64,000 nucleotides of DNA from Acinetobacter terrae (GTDB taxonomy: Bacteria; Pseudomonadota; Gammaproteobacteria; Pseudomonadales; Moraxellaceae): positions 122,375 to 186,374 of the forward strand of contig NZ_JABERI010000026.1 of NCBI RefSeq assembly GCF_013004375.1. Direction: 5' to 3'. The translations under genes and the position numbers were made by a program. Of the stretch, positions 1-7,421 are shown in pieces. The notes beneath the pieces are model-generated. The model saw only the letters and a list, made by a program, of their open reading frames with translations. It did no database searches and was not told the DNA's origin. Every line of letters begins with the position of its first letter. Position 1 is the stretch's first letter.

Positions 1-193
1 CGACACCTCTACAGAAGTTTATCAGTTGGATTTAACCAGCATTGCCGATTTTGGTTTAGCCAACAAGTTCAAAATGCGCAGCAATGATATTGTCTATGTT
101 GATGCTTCTGGACTTGCTCGTTGGCAACGTGTGATTAATCAGGTTATTCCTTTTTCCAGCATTGTGAATACTGCAAATAATTTGGGCAATTAA
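1..193 (+). CDS. wza: Wza capsule export lipoprotein, 3' end only (copy 1)
   Basis: This is the last 63 codons of an outer-membrane polysaccharide export protein; the rest lies left of the window. The reading frame starts at base 2 and ends at TAA 191-193. The encoded tail closely matches the last part of the complete Wza at 17535-18635: it shares the LANKFKMRSNDIVYVDASG stretch and differs mainly in the last dozen residues. Wza forms the octameric outer-membrane channel for group 1-type capsule. wzb begins one base after the stop, exactly as in the second copy. This is therefore a second wza-wzb-wzc set rather than an assembly fragment of the first, since the sequences are similar but not identical. 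Confidence 0.93.
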   Translation, partial: DTSTEVYQLDLTSIADFGLANKFKMRSNDIVYVDASGLARWQRVINQVIPFSSIVNTANNLGN

Positions 194-194
194 C

Positions 195-623
195 ATGAAT
201 ATTCAAAATATTCTTGTGGTTTGTGTGGGCAATATCTGTCGTAGTCCAATGGCCGAATATCTGTTAAAACAGCAGTATCCGCAGCTTCATATTGAGTCGG
301 CAGGTATTTCCGGTTTAACCGGCCATGCCGCAGACCCAAAAGCACAATTATGCATGCAGCGTTTAGGCATCGATATGCAACCGCATATTGCCAAGAAGCT
401 AAATAGTGACATGATTAAAAAAGCCGATTTAATCTTGGTCATGAGCCAGAATCAGCAAAAGCATTTGGAACAAACCTGGCCTTTTGCTAAAGGCAAGACC
501 TTCCGATTAGGGCATTGGCAAGGTAGAAATGTACCTGACCCCTACCAGCACGAACAATTGGTCTTTGATGAAACCTGTCAGCTCATACAAGATTGTATTA
601 GCGGCTGGACAAAACATATTTAA
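195..623 (+). CDS. wzb: Wzb low-molecular-weight protein-tyrosine phosphatase (copy 1)
   Basis: This 142-residue cytoplasmic phosphatase dephosphorylates the tyrosine-rich tail of Wzc and so cycles capsule polymer assembly. The P-loop C-X5-R-S is at Cys10-Arg16-Ser17 (CVGNICRS). The general-acid Asp sits in the DPY motif at about residue 115, and the length fits the family. The start is fixed by the wza stop one base upstream and by the matching arrangement in copy 2. wzc follows after 18 bases. The protein is highly similar to the copy at 18637-19065, with scattered substitutions (for example TGHAADPK versus IGHAADKK), so the two copies have been separate for some time. Confidence 0.95.
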   Translation: MNIQNILVVCVGNICRSPMAEYLLKQQYPQLHIESAGISGLTGHAADPKAQLCMQRLGIDMQPHIAKKLNSDMIKKADLILVMSQNQQKHLEQTWPFAKGKTFRLGHWQGRNVPDPYQHEQLVFDETCQLIQDCISGWTKHI

Positions 624-641
624 CTTTTTGATAGCAAAATT

Positions 642-2843
642 ATGAGCCAAACCCCCAATACCGAAGATACAATTGATTTAAAAGAGCTGTTTTTTTCACT
701 CATTGCGCAATGGAAACTCATCGCACTGTGTGTGATTTTAAGTCTGGTCTGTGCGTTATTGTATTTAAGAGCCACACCTGACACTTATTCGGTCGATGCA
801 CTGGTACAAGTCGAAGAAAGCAAAGGCACGTCTGCCGCGTTGCTGGGTGACCTGTCCAGCATGATTGAGCAAAAACAGCCAGCTCAAGCTGAAATCGAAC
901 TGCTGAAATCACGTTTGGTGCTGGGTTCGGTCATTAAAAACCTCAACCTGGATTTAAACATTTCAGGTACAGAAAACAGCTTTTTTGACCGTTTACTGAG
1001 CCCGCATGCCTATAAAACTCAATATCAGGCAAACGCTGTTTTATTCCAGGATGACGCCAAGTCTTTTGAGGTGCGAAAATTTGAAGTTCCAGCCTATTAT
1101 CTAGACAAGAATCTGCTGCTGAATTTTGATGCCAATAAATTCACCCTGACCGATGCAAAGACCCAGCAAGTCGTTTTTACTGCACCAACCAACCAGGAAA
1201 GCCAGCATACTTCAGTCCATGGCATCTGGAAAGTGGCGATCTATACGCAAGACCCGCTCAAAGACAGCTATACTATTCAAAAAATGTCTTTGCCTGCAGC
1301 CATGGGTTCAATTACAAAGAATTATTCAGTGGCTGAAAAAGGCAAACTGACCGGTATCTTAGGGCTGAATTATCAAGGTCAGGACAAAGAACATATCACG
1401 AAAGTTTTAAATTCTATTTTAGTTGCATATAGCCAACAAAATGTCGAACGCCGTTCTGCTGAAACAGCTCAAACGCTTAAATTTTTAGATGAGCAATTGC
1501 CTGAATTAAAACAACAACTGGATGTGGCAGAGCGTGAATTTAACAAATTCCGTCAACAATATAATACCGTTGACGTGACCAAAGAATCTGAACTGTATTT
1601 AACCCAAAGTATTACCCTAGAGACGCAAAAATCACAGCTAGAACAACAAGTCGCTGAAGCATCTGCCAAATATACCAATGAACATCCCGTGATGCAGCAA
1701 ATGAATGCTCAGCTGGGAGCGATTAATAAAAAAATAGGTGAGTTGAATGACACGCTAAAACAGTTGCCTGATTTACAGCGTCGCTATTTACAACTGTACC
1801 GTGAGGTTGAGGTTAAAACCCAGCTCTATACCGCATTGCTCAATTCTTACCAGCAACTGCGGATTGCCAAAGCAGGGGAAATTGGTAATGTGCGTGTTGT
1901 CGATACTGCGGTTGAGCCAATTAAACCAATTGCACCGAAGAAATTACAGATTCTGATTTTATCCATCTTCCTTGGTGGTTTCCTCGGAACCTTACTGGCT
2001 CTAGTGCGCAATATGATGCGTTCGGGCATTAAGGATTCCAGTCAGATTGAAAATGAGCTGGATTTACCGGTATATGCAACAGTACCTCGTTCACCAATTC
2101 AAGAAAGCCGCATTAAACTGCTGAAAAAGAAAAAACATATTCCTATTTTAGCGATTAAAAATGGGGACGATATTGCGATTGAAAGCTTACGCAGCATGCG
2201 TACCGCCATTCACTTTGCCATGAGTCAGGCGAAAAACAATATCATTATGATTTCAGGTCCTGCACCCGAAGTGGGCAAATCCTTTATTTCTACCAACCTG
2301 GCCACGATTTTAGCGCAAAGTAATAAACGCGTCCTGATCATTGATGGCGATATGCGTCGGGGTTATTTGCATCGATATTTCAACCATGACAACCAACCGG
2401 GTCTGGCTGAATATTTAAATAATACCCAGCAAAGTCTTGAAAATATTATTAAGCCCACTGAAGTTCACAATCTAGAGGTGATGACGCGTGGCAAGATTCC
2501 GGTGAACCCTTCCGAACTTTTAAGCTCGGCAAAATTTGCAGCCATGCTAGAACAGCTTTCACCCAACTATGACCATATTATTATTGATACTCCCCCGGTA
2601 CTGGCCGTGACCGACGGGATTATCATTTCACAATATGCGGGTGTGAATTTGGTGATTGCGCGTTATGCAAAATCACAGATGAAAGAACTGGAATTAACCT
2701 TGAATCGTTTTGAACAGGTCAATGTTAAAGTGAATGGCTTTATTCTGAATGATATTCAACGCGGTACTGGCAGTTATGGTTATGGTTATGGTTATGGTTA
2801 TAACTATGCCTATGGCTATAAAGCTTCAAAAGATAATGATTAA
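642..2843 (+). CDS. wzc: Wzc polysaccharide co-polymerase / BY-kinase (copy 1)
   Basis: This 733-residue inner-membrane tyrosine autokinase controls chain length and export of capsule. An N-terminal Wzz domain has a first membrane segment near residues 31-47. A periplasmic coiled-coil region rich in Gln and Leu follows (about 270-400), then a second membrane segment near 434-454. The cytoplasmic kinase has Walker A (GPAPEVGKSF, about 538-547), Walker A' (VLIIDGDMRR, about 565-574) and Walker B (HIIIDTPP, about 645-652). The tail is a Tyr-Gly repeat, the autophosphorylation cluster, with more repeats than copy 2. The gene ends 46 bases before an IS remnant and lacks the terminator hairpin that follows copy 2. 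Confidence 0.96.
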   Translation: MSQTPNTEDTIDLKELFFSLIAQWKLIALCVILSLVCALLYLRATPDTYSVDALVQVEESKGTSAALLGDLSSMIEQKQPAQAEIELLKSRLVLGSVIKNLNLDLNISGTENSFFDRLLSPHAYKTQYQANAVLFQDDAKSFEVRKFEVPAYYLDKNLLLNFDANKFTLTDAKTQQVVFTAPTNQESQHTSVHGIWKVAIYTQDPLKDSYTIQKMSLPAAMGSITKNYSVAEKGKLTGILGLNYQGQDKEHITKVLNSILVAYSQQNVERRSAETAQTLKFLDEQLPELKQQLDVAEREFNKFRQQYNTVDVTKESELYLTQSITLETQKSQLEQQVAEASAKYTNEHPVMQQMNAQLGAINKKIGELNDTLKQLPDLQRRYLQLYREVEVKTQLYTALLNSYQQLRIAKAGEIGNVRVVDTAVEPIKPIAPKKLQILILSIFLGGFLGTLLALVRNMMRSGIKDSSQIENELDLPVYATVPRSPIQESRIKLLKKKKHIPILAIKNGDDIAIESLRSMRTAIHFAMSQAKNNIIMISGPAPEVGKSFISTNLATILAQSNKRVLIIDGDMRRGYLHRYFNHDNQPGLAEYLNNTQQSLENIIKPTEVHNLEVMTRGKIPVNPSELLSSAKFAAMLEQLSPNYDHIIIDTPPVLAVTDGIIISQYAGVNLVIARYAKSQMKELELTLNRFEQVNVKVNGFILNDIQRGTGSYGYGYGYGYNYAYGYKASKDND

Positions 2844-2888
2844 AACAGATTTGCAATTGAATTTGTTTATTCTAAGAGCGAGTTATTT

Positions 2889-3085
2889 TGATCTGCCCCC
2901 AAGAAAGTTGAACGGTTGATTAAGCGACTTTTTGGAGCCAGTCAACTTTTCTGGATATATAGTTAAGAGAATAAGCTAGGCTATAAGGCTTCAAACTGAT
3001 TTGGACTCATACAGTCCAAATCAGTTTGAAGCCTTTTCTTATTGTAGTATTGTTCTATAAAACGAAAGATAATTCATTTTGCTTG
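2889..3085 (-). mobile_element. IS3-family insertion sequence remnant (one end plus transposase C-terminus)
   Basis: The minus strand encodes a typical IS3-family OrfB (rve integrase) C-terminus, with FIEQYYNKKRLQ and then CMSPNQFEAL, ending at TAG 2981-2983. Between that stop and 2889 lie about 90 bases ending in TGATCTGCCCCC, which looks like the terminal inverted repeat. The reading frame is broken at about 3073-3075, and the rest of the transposase and the other end are gone. The remnant abuts a truncated galE, so a deletion has joined IS DNA to galE. The family assignment rests on the C-terminal motif only. Confidence 0.75.
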
Positions 3086-3322
3086 GTAGTGAATTACTGC
3101 ATCAATTGCATATTGCTAAAAAGCTTGATCGAAAACTTGTGCATCACGAATATCGCCTTCACCAAAAGCTGGAGTTTTTTCTGTCAGCGCCTGCACACGG
3201 TTCAGGGATTGTTCTGAACTATTGCAAAGATTATCCAAAACAGCAACCTCATGTCCCGAATTTAACAGTTCCACACAGGTATGCGACCAATATAGCCCCC
3301 CAGTCACTAAAATTTTAGCCAT
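3086..3322 (-). pseudogene. galE: UDP-glucose 4-epimerase N-terminal fragment
   Basis: The minus-strand ATG at 3322 opens a GalE N-terminus: MAKILVTGG, then SHTCVELLNSGHEVAVLDNL, then GDIRDAQVF. The Rossmann signature is damaged, because the expected GAGYIGSH reads as GLYWSH after small deletions. A stop codon after VFDQAF interrupts the frame, but homology continues as QYAIDAVIHY, a hallmark of GalE, and then breaks into IS sequence. Only about 80 of roughly 340 residues remain. In Acinetobacter K loci the homologous gne1/galE follows gpi, and that order is kept here. Confidence 0.85.
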
Positions 3323-3340
3323 GTGTTTTCCCCAGTAATA

Positions 3341-3445
3341 TTTAAATTAATCCTTGAGTAGAGACATCTAAACCATAAATGTCTTACACATCACCATTTA
3401 AAATCGGTAACAACTGGTTGGCAATTTCCTCAATGATACTTTTTT
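3341..3445 (-). pseudogene. gpi: Glucose-6-phosphate isomerase C-terminal fragment
   Basis: The minus strand reads SIIEEIANQLLPILNGDV, a stop, then DIYGLDVSTQGLI in the same frame. This aligns with the conserved end of phosphoglucose isomerases, where an LANRILPEL segment is followed by HDSSTNGLI. Only the last 35 or so residues survive, with one internal stop. The 5' side is fused directly to the beginning of ugd, so nearly all of gpi and most of ugd have been deleted between them. The assignment is by recalled family motif and gene order. Confidence 0.72.
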
Positions 3446-3540
3446 AATACATCACACCAATAAACCTGATGTCCACACTCTGCCAATAAAGCTGCCATTA
3501 CACCTGCATAAAGGGTTTGTCCAAATACTGTAACTTTCAT
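3446..3540 (-). pseudogene. ugd: UDP-glucose 6-dehydrogenase N-terminal fragment
   Basis: The ATG at 3540 follows a purine-rich ribosome-binding site (AGGGG) and lies 14 bases after the galU stop, the normal galU-ugd arrangement. The fragment encodes MKVTVFGQTLYAGVMAALL and then AECGHQVYWCDVL, the Rossmann N-terminus of Ugd. Gly-rich identity is partly lost. About 31 codons remain before the fusion to the gpi tail. The product cannot be functional. If the capsule needs UDP-glucuronate, another copy must exist elsewhere. Confidence 0.8.
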
Positions 3541-3554
3541 AGAAGCCCCTAATT

Positions 3555-4352
3555 TTATAATTCGAGTTCTTTAATTAAGGCTTTAAAATCTTCACCCAAT
3601 TTTGGATGATCTACACCATTATGCAATACTGCTTTTAAATAACCTAATTTGCTACCGCAATCGAAGGTTTGACCTTTCATACGATAGGCTTCAACAGTTT
3701 CTGTTTCCTGAAGCAGGGCAATAGCATCGGTCAGTTGAATTTCATTACCAGCACCTTTTGGTGTATTTTCAAGTAATTTCATAATTTTTGCAGGCAAAAC
3801 ATAGCGACCAACCACTGAAAGATTGGATGGTGCTGTACCTATTGCAGGCTTTTCAACAATACCCTGCATCACGATACTTTCACCTTCATTCGGTGAATGC
3901 TTAACGTCAACAATTCCATATTGATCCACCAGACGATCAGGAACCGCTTCCACCATAATTTGCGATGCTTGAGTGTCATTAAAACGCTGAATCATCAGGC
4001 TTAAGTCATTTGGAGTATCAGAATCTTTCACCAACACATCTGGAAGCAATACAGCAAAGTCATCTTCACCAATCACTGCTTTGGCACAGAGCACTGCATG
4101 ACCTAAACCAAGAGGTTGTGGCTGACGAACACTAATCACACTGACATACGGTGGTAAAATTTCAGTAATTTCTTTAAGCAGATCAAGTTTCTTTTTATTT
4201 TCTAATGTCGTTTCCAGCTCAAAGTTACGGTCGAAATAGTTTTCAATCGATGCTTTTGAAGAATGGGGCACCAAAATGATTTGTTCTATACCAGCTGCAA
4301 CAGCTTCCTTCACCACATATTCAATAGCCGGACGATCAACCACCGTGACCAT
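3555..4352 (-). CDS. galU: GalU UTP-glucose-1-phosphate uridylyltransferase, start codon lost
   Basis: GalU makes UDP-glucose from UTP and glucose-1-phosphate. The first ATG in frame (4352) gives 265 residues beginning MVTVVDRPAIEY, which lacks the family's nucleotide-binding N-terminus. That missing part is still encoded upstream in frame as KKSILPVAGLGTRFLPASK (about 4424-4366), and the frame is open back to 4466. However, no ATG, GTG or TTG codon occurs between 4466 and 4353. The rest looks intact: DRPAIEYVVKEAV, PLGLGHAVLCAK, the central VEKP motif and a normal C-terminus. Either an unusual codon such as ATT is used, or this is an early pseudogene. The decayed ugd-gpi-galE fragments downstream favour decay. 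Confidence 0.8.
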   Translation of the reverse strand: MVTVVDRPAIEYVVKEAVAAGIEQIILVPHSSKASIENYFDRNFELETTLENKKKLDLLKEITEILPPYVSVISVRQPQPLGLGHAVLCAKAVIGEDDFAVLLPDVLVKDSDTPNDLSLMIQRFNDTQASQIMVEAVPDRLVDQYGIVDVKHSPNEGESIVMQGIVEKPAIGTAPSNLSVVGRYVLPAKIMKLLENTPKGAGNEIQLTDAIALLQETETVEAYRMKGQTFDCGSKLGYLKAVLHNGVDHPKLGEDFKALIKELEL

Positions 4353-4470
4353 TTCTTTAGGAATCGACTTACTTGCGGGTAAAAAACGTGTGCCTAATCC
4401 AGCAACAGGGAGAATCGATTTTTTGAGATTTCTATTTAAATATTTGAAAATTAAAAGAAAATATATTTAC

Positions 4471-5091
4471 CTATTTTTTAAATAACTTGGTGTCCGTAAT
4501 ACTTTTACTTGAAAACCGTGCAGCGCCAACTTCCTGATCAGGAGCATTAATTCCCTCTTGAGTTAACATTACTTTAGCGGTTTTAAACATAATTTTAAAA
4601 TCAAGCCAAACTGTATGCTGTTCAACATATTGCACGTCTAATTCAAATTTTTCTTCCCAAGATAAATTATTGCGTCCACTCACCTGAGCAAGCCCTGTCA
4701 TACCAGGTTTTACTTCGTGTCGTCGCATTTGTTCAGCTGTATAATGTTCTAGAAATTCTTTCATTTGAGGACGAGGTCCAACAACGCTCATATCCCCTTT
4801 TAAAACATTAATAAGCTGAGGCATTTCATCTAAGCTCGTAGAACGCAACTTTTGTCCAAATGATGTGATACGAAATTTATCAGGTAAAGGATTGCCATCT
4901 TTATCTACTGCATCCCTCATAGAACGGAACTTAATCATTTTAAAAAGTGTACCGTTTTTACCAGGACGTTCTTGGTAAAAGAAAATTGGCGAACCTAAGT
5001 TTTTCCGTACTTTAAATGCAACTAGAATAAATACAGGCGATAAGATCAGCAATGCCGTTAGCGCAATAATTATATCAATTAAACGTTTCAT
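4471..5091 (-). CDS. itrA: Initiating sugar-1-phosphate transferase (ItrA type)
   Basis: This 206-residue polyprenyl-phosphate sugar-1-phosphate transferase (bacterial sugar transferase family) starts K-unit synthesis at the inner membrane. It has one N-terminal hydrophobic helix (IDIIIALTALLILSPVFIL, residues 5-23). The catalytic domain shows FFYQERPGKNG, FKMIKFRSM, RSTSLDEMPQLINVLKGDMS, VVGPRP and VKPGMTGLAQVSGR, all hallmarks of the short single-domain form. It lies between the last glycosyltransferase and galU, the usual itrA position in Acinetobacter K loci. By analogy with ItrA2 the first sugar would be a HexNAc, but that is inference. The 3' end (FSSKSITDTKLFKK) leaves only a short AT-rich gap to galU. 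Confidence 0.9.
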   Translation of the reverse strand: MKRLIDIIIALTALLILSPVFILVAFKVRKNLGSPIFFYQERPGKNGTLFKMIKFRSMRDAVDKDGNPLPDKFRITSFGQKLRSTSLDEMPQLINVLKGDMSVVGPRPQMKEFLEHYTAEQMRRHEVKPGMTGLAQVSGRNNLSWEEKFELDVQYVEQHTVWLDFKIMFKTAKVMLTQEGINAPDQEVGAARFSSKSITDTKLFKK

Positions 5092-5123
5092 ATCAATAAT
5101 TTACACCTATAATTTTTATTTAT

Positions 5124-5266
5124 TTTTATTCACTTTATCAACATCAAACTGTGCACAAGCAACTTTATAACTTTCTTTTTAATCATTGATGCCCATAATT
5201 TTAGATAATTTTTTATTCACTTTATCAACATCAAACTGCGCACAAGCAATTTTATAACTTTCTTTA
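5124..5266. repeat. Imperfect direct repeat at the 3' end of the glycosyltransferase gene
   Basis: A segment of about 55 bases beginning TTTTATTCACTTTATC occurs at about 5124-5178 and again at about 5211-5265, offset by 87 bases, with only a few mismatches. The right copy encodes the end of the glycosyltransferase (SYKIACAQFDVDKVNKK). The left copy lies just after the stop and would encode nearly the same peptide. It looks like the leftover 3' end of an earlier allele, marking a recombination scar between this gene and itrA. Confidence 0.85.
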
Positions 5267-6321
5267 CCCATAATGTTAATTTGTTCAGGATTTCCGATAA
5301 AAAAGCACATTCTATCAACAAGTGCTTTTACATCCCATTTGGGAACCAGAAAACCATTAACTCCATCCAACACTGTATCGCGACAACCAGGTACATCAGT
5401 AGTAATAATGGGGCGTCCTATGGCCATTGCTTCTTGTGTACTCCTTGGCACACCCTCTCTATATGAAGGGAGAACAAAAACTGTGCTATTTCTAATTTCT
5501 TCAGCTACATTATTACTAAAACCAATATAATGAATAATACCAGTAGCAATAATTTTATCTAATTCTTGCTTAGTAAGTCCAGATGGGTTTTGTGAATCAA
5601 TTCCACCAACAACTTTAAATATAATATTCGGATATTTTTCTTTTACTATTTGAGCTGCCTCTAAATATTCGTAAATACCTTTCTCAACAAGTAATCTCGC
5701 AACAAAAATAAAAGAAACTTCTTGTGATTCATCCCAAAGCTTGTACGGATAATCGTCCAAATTTAAACCTATTGGACCTAAAACTTCTACGGCATTTGGT
5801 TTATGATAAATTTTATTATTATTAATTAAGTCAATAGGATCATCTTTATTTAAGAAAATAATTTTATCTAAAAATGGAAAGACAATTCTATAAAGTGAAA
5901 CTTGGAAAAATCTTACCAATTTCATTTTAAAATTATAACCATTTTTATGTTCAGTAAAAGGAGATCCTAAACCTTCAATCATACCAATAATTTTTGGAGT
6001 CTTTGCTAGTTTAGCAGCCAATGAACCATAAACTACAGGCTTTGTAAAAAATGAAAAAACAATATCTGGCTTTATTTTATTAACACTTGATTTCAATTGA
6101 AATAATGAAAAAAGATCCGAAAATGGATTCAAACCTCCTCGATTCATTTGATACTTAATCAAAATTGCACCAGTTTTTTCAATTTTATCATCCCAATAAT
6201 CATGCGGTTCAGATACAAAAGTATGTACTATCATCCCCTTATTTAAACATGACACTATAAAGTCTTTCCTAAATAGATACAGGTTTGATGAGGTTGTACC
6301 AATTATAACAATACTTTTCAT
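5179..6321 (-). CDS. GT4-family glycosyltransferase
   Basis: This 380-residue GT-B glycosyltransferase should add a sugar to the lipid-linked K unit on the cytoplasmic face. The N-terminus MKSIVIIGTTSSNLYLFR suggests a start at 6321, 16 bases after the wzy stop, with GGG upstream. An alternative start at 6348 would overlap wzy and add nine atypical residues. The C-terminal donor-binding half has FIFVARLLVEKGIYEYLEAA, VGGIDSQNPSG and the EX7E-like block SYREGVPRSTQEAMAIGRPI followed by TTDVPGCRD, typical of GT4. Sugar specificity cannot be read from sequence. A degraded copy of the 3' end sits just downstream. Confidence 0.88.
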   Translation of the reverse strand: MKSIVIIGTTSSNLYLFRKDFIVSCLNKGMIVHTFVSEPHDYWDDKIEKTGAILIKYQMNRGGLNPFSDLFSLFQLKSSVNKIKPDIVFSFFTKPVVYGSLAAKLAKTPKIIGMIEGLGSPFTEHKNGYNFKMKLVRFFQVSLYRIVFPFLDKIIFLNKDDPIDLINNNKIYHKPNAVEVLGPIGLNLDDYPYKLWDESQEVSFIFVARLLVEKGIYEYLEAAQIVKEKYPNIIFKVVGGIDSQNPSGLTKQELDKIIATGIIHYIGFSNNVAEEIRNSTVFVLPSYREGVPRSTQEAMAIGRPIITTDVPGCRDTVLDGVNGFLVPKWDVKALVDRMCFFIGNPEQINIMGKESYKIACAQFDVDKVNKKLSKIMGIND

Positions 6322-6337
6322 TATTAATTCTACCCTA

Positions 6338-7405
6338 TTAAAATACACTTTCAGATATAAAATTTATAAGATAATTAGAGTATGGTATCCAAGATGAAGA
6401 CCATGTTCCAAAACTAAACCACACATACATATATAAACTATAAAATATAGAAACAAAAATTATTAAAGAATATCGAATATCTGCCTTACCATAATTCAGT
6501 GTTTTACCAATTACATAAAAATTAAAAAACATAAGATACAAGCTAAACCTGTCAGCAAGAGTAGAAAACACCCACCCCAATATTAATAAAAATAAAAATA
6601 AAAATAAAAATAAATCAAATATCATTCTCATATAATTATCAAATTTATTTCTAATATAAAACCAATACAAAATAGCAGGTATGAAGTAAAATAACATCCT
6701 AAAATAAAAACCACTGGATTGCATTTCACCATCAACCGATAAATATTGATTACCATAGTCAATAAAATAATATATTAAAAAATTTAAAATAATAAATATA
6801 AAAAAGTAGTAAAAATAAACAAAAAACCTAAACCCACTATATTTATATAAAAAAAGCAAAGGAAAAAATAGAGATAAAAACATTGCACTTTTATGAAAAG
6901 AAATAGCAAATAAAAATAAAATCAAAGATTTTATTATCTTTTTATCTATTATACTTTTAAAAAATAAAAAAGATATTGCTACAGCTACGGCTTGTCTCGT
7001 ATACCCCATACTTACAACGATAATAAAATATGGAAACAACACCAAAAGTAATACCCATCGATTCTTAAAATCAAGTGATGAAAAAAGTATACATAAAATA
7101 ATAATTAGCGCACATATCGAATTTACAAAAATAGTATCATCAAAACCTAAAAAAACACTTATATAGTTTATTAATCCATATGATATATCAGTCAAAAAAA
7201 TTGACTCATAGCTATAACTACTCTTAAAAAGCTCGTACATTTCTATATAATTGAACCAATCCCCCCCAACTTCAAACCTAAAACCAATAAATAAAAATAA
7301 GACAAAATTAAATAAAAAAAATAATATTTTTAATTCGTAATATTTAGAAGTACCAATAAATGAAAAAAACACTATAAACAGCCAAAGAACCCAATAAATA
7401 GCCAT
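6338..7405 (-). CDS. wzy: Wzy capsule repeat-unit polymerase
   Basis: This 355-residue polytopic protein has about ten hydrophobic segments. Its early periplasmic motif GFRFEVGGDWFNY resembles the R-X-GGDW-Y pattern of EpsG-like Wzy polymerases. YGLINYISVFLGFDD, GYTRQAVAVAISFLF and KSIIDKKIIKS are further family-like features. Wzy joins K units at the non-reducing end in the periplasm. The gene is extremely AT-rich, as Wzy genes usually are, and contains a hexanucleotide microsatellite in frame. It sits between two glycosyltransferase genes, overlapped by or abutting neither. As is normal for Wzy, identification comes from topology, the motif and position rather than close homology. Confidence 0.87.
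   Translation of the reverse strand: MAIYWVLWLFIVFFSFIGTSKYYELKILFFLFNFVLFLFIGFRFEVGGDWFNYIEMYELFKSSYSYESIFLTDISYGLINYISVFLGFDDTIFVNSICALIIILCILFSSLDFKNRWVLLLVLFPYFIIVVSMGYTRQAVAVAISFLFFKSIIDKKIIKSLILFLFAISFHKSAMFLSLFFPLLFLYKYSGFRFFVYFYYFFIFIILNFLIYYFIDYGNQYLSVDGEMQSSGFYFRMLFYFIPAILYWFYIRNKFDNYMRMIFDLFLFLFLFLLILGWVFSTLADRFSLYLMFFNFYVIGKTLNYGKADIRYSLIIFVSIFYSLYMYVWFSFGTWSSSWIPYSNYLINFISESVF
6587..6615. repeat. Hexanucleotide microsatellite inside wzy
   Basis: Four complete copies of TAAAAA plus a partial fifth lie at 6587-6615. On the coding strand they give alternating Leu-Phe codons (LFLFLFLF) inside a membrane segment. Because the unit is six bases, gain or loss of a copy keeps the frame. 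Confidence 0.85.
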
Positions 7406-7421
7406 TATAATTCCTCAAAAA

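Noticed and set aside
3026..3318. Plus-strand ORFs across the galE and IS remnants
   Set aside because: Shadow frames; the minus strand carries the recognisable GalE and transposase peptides.
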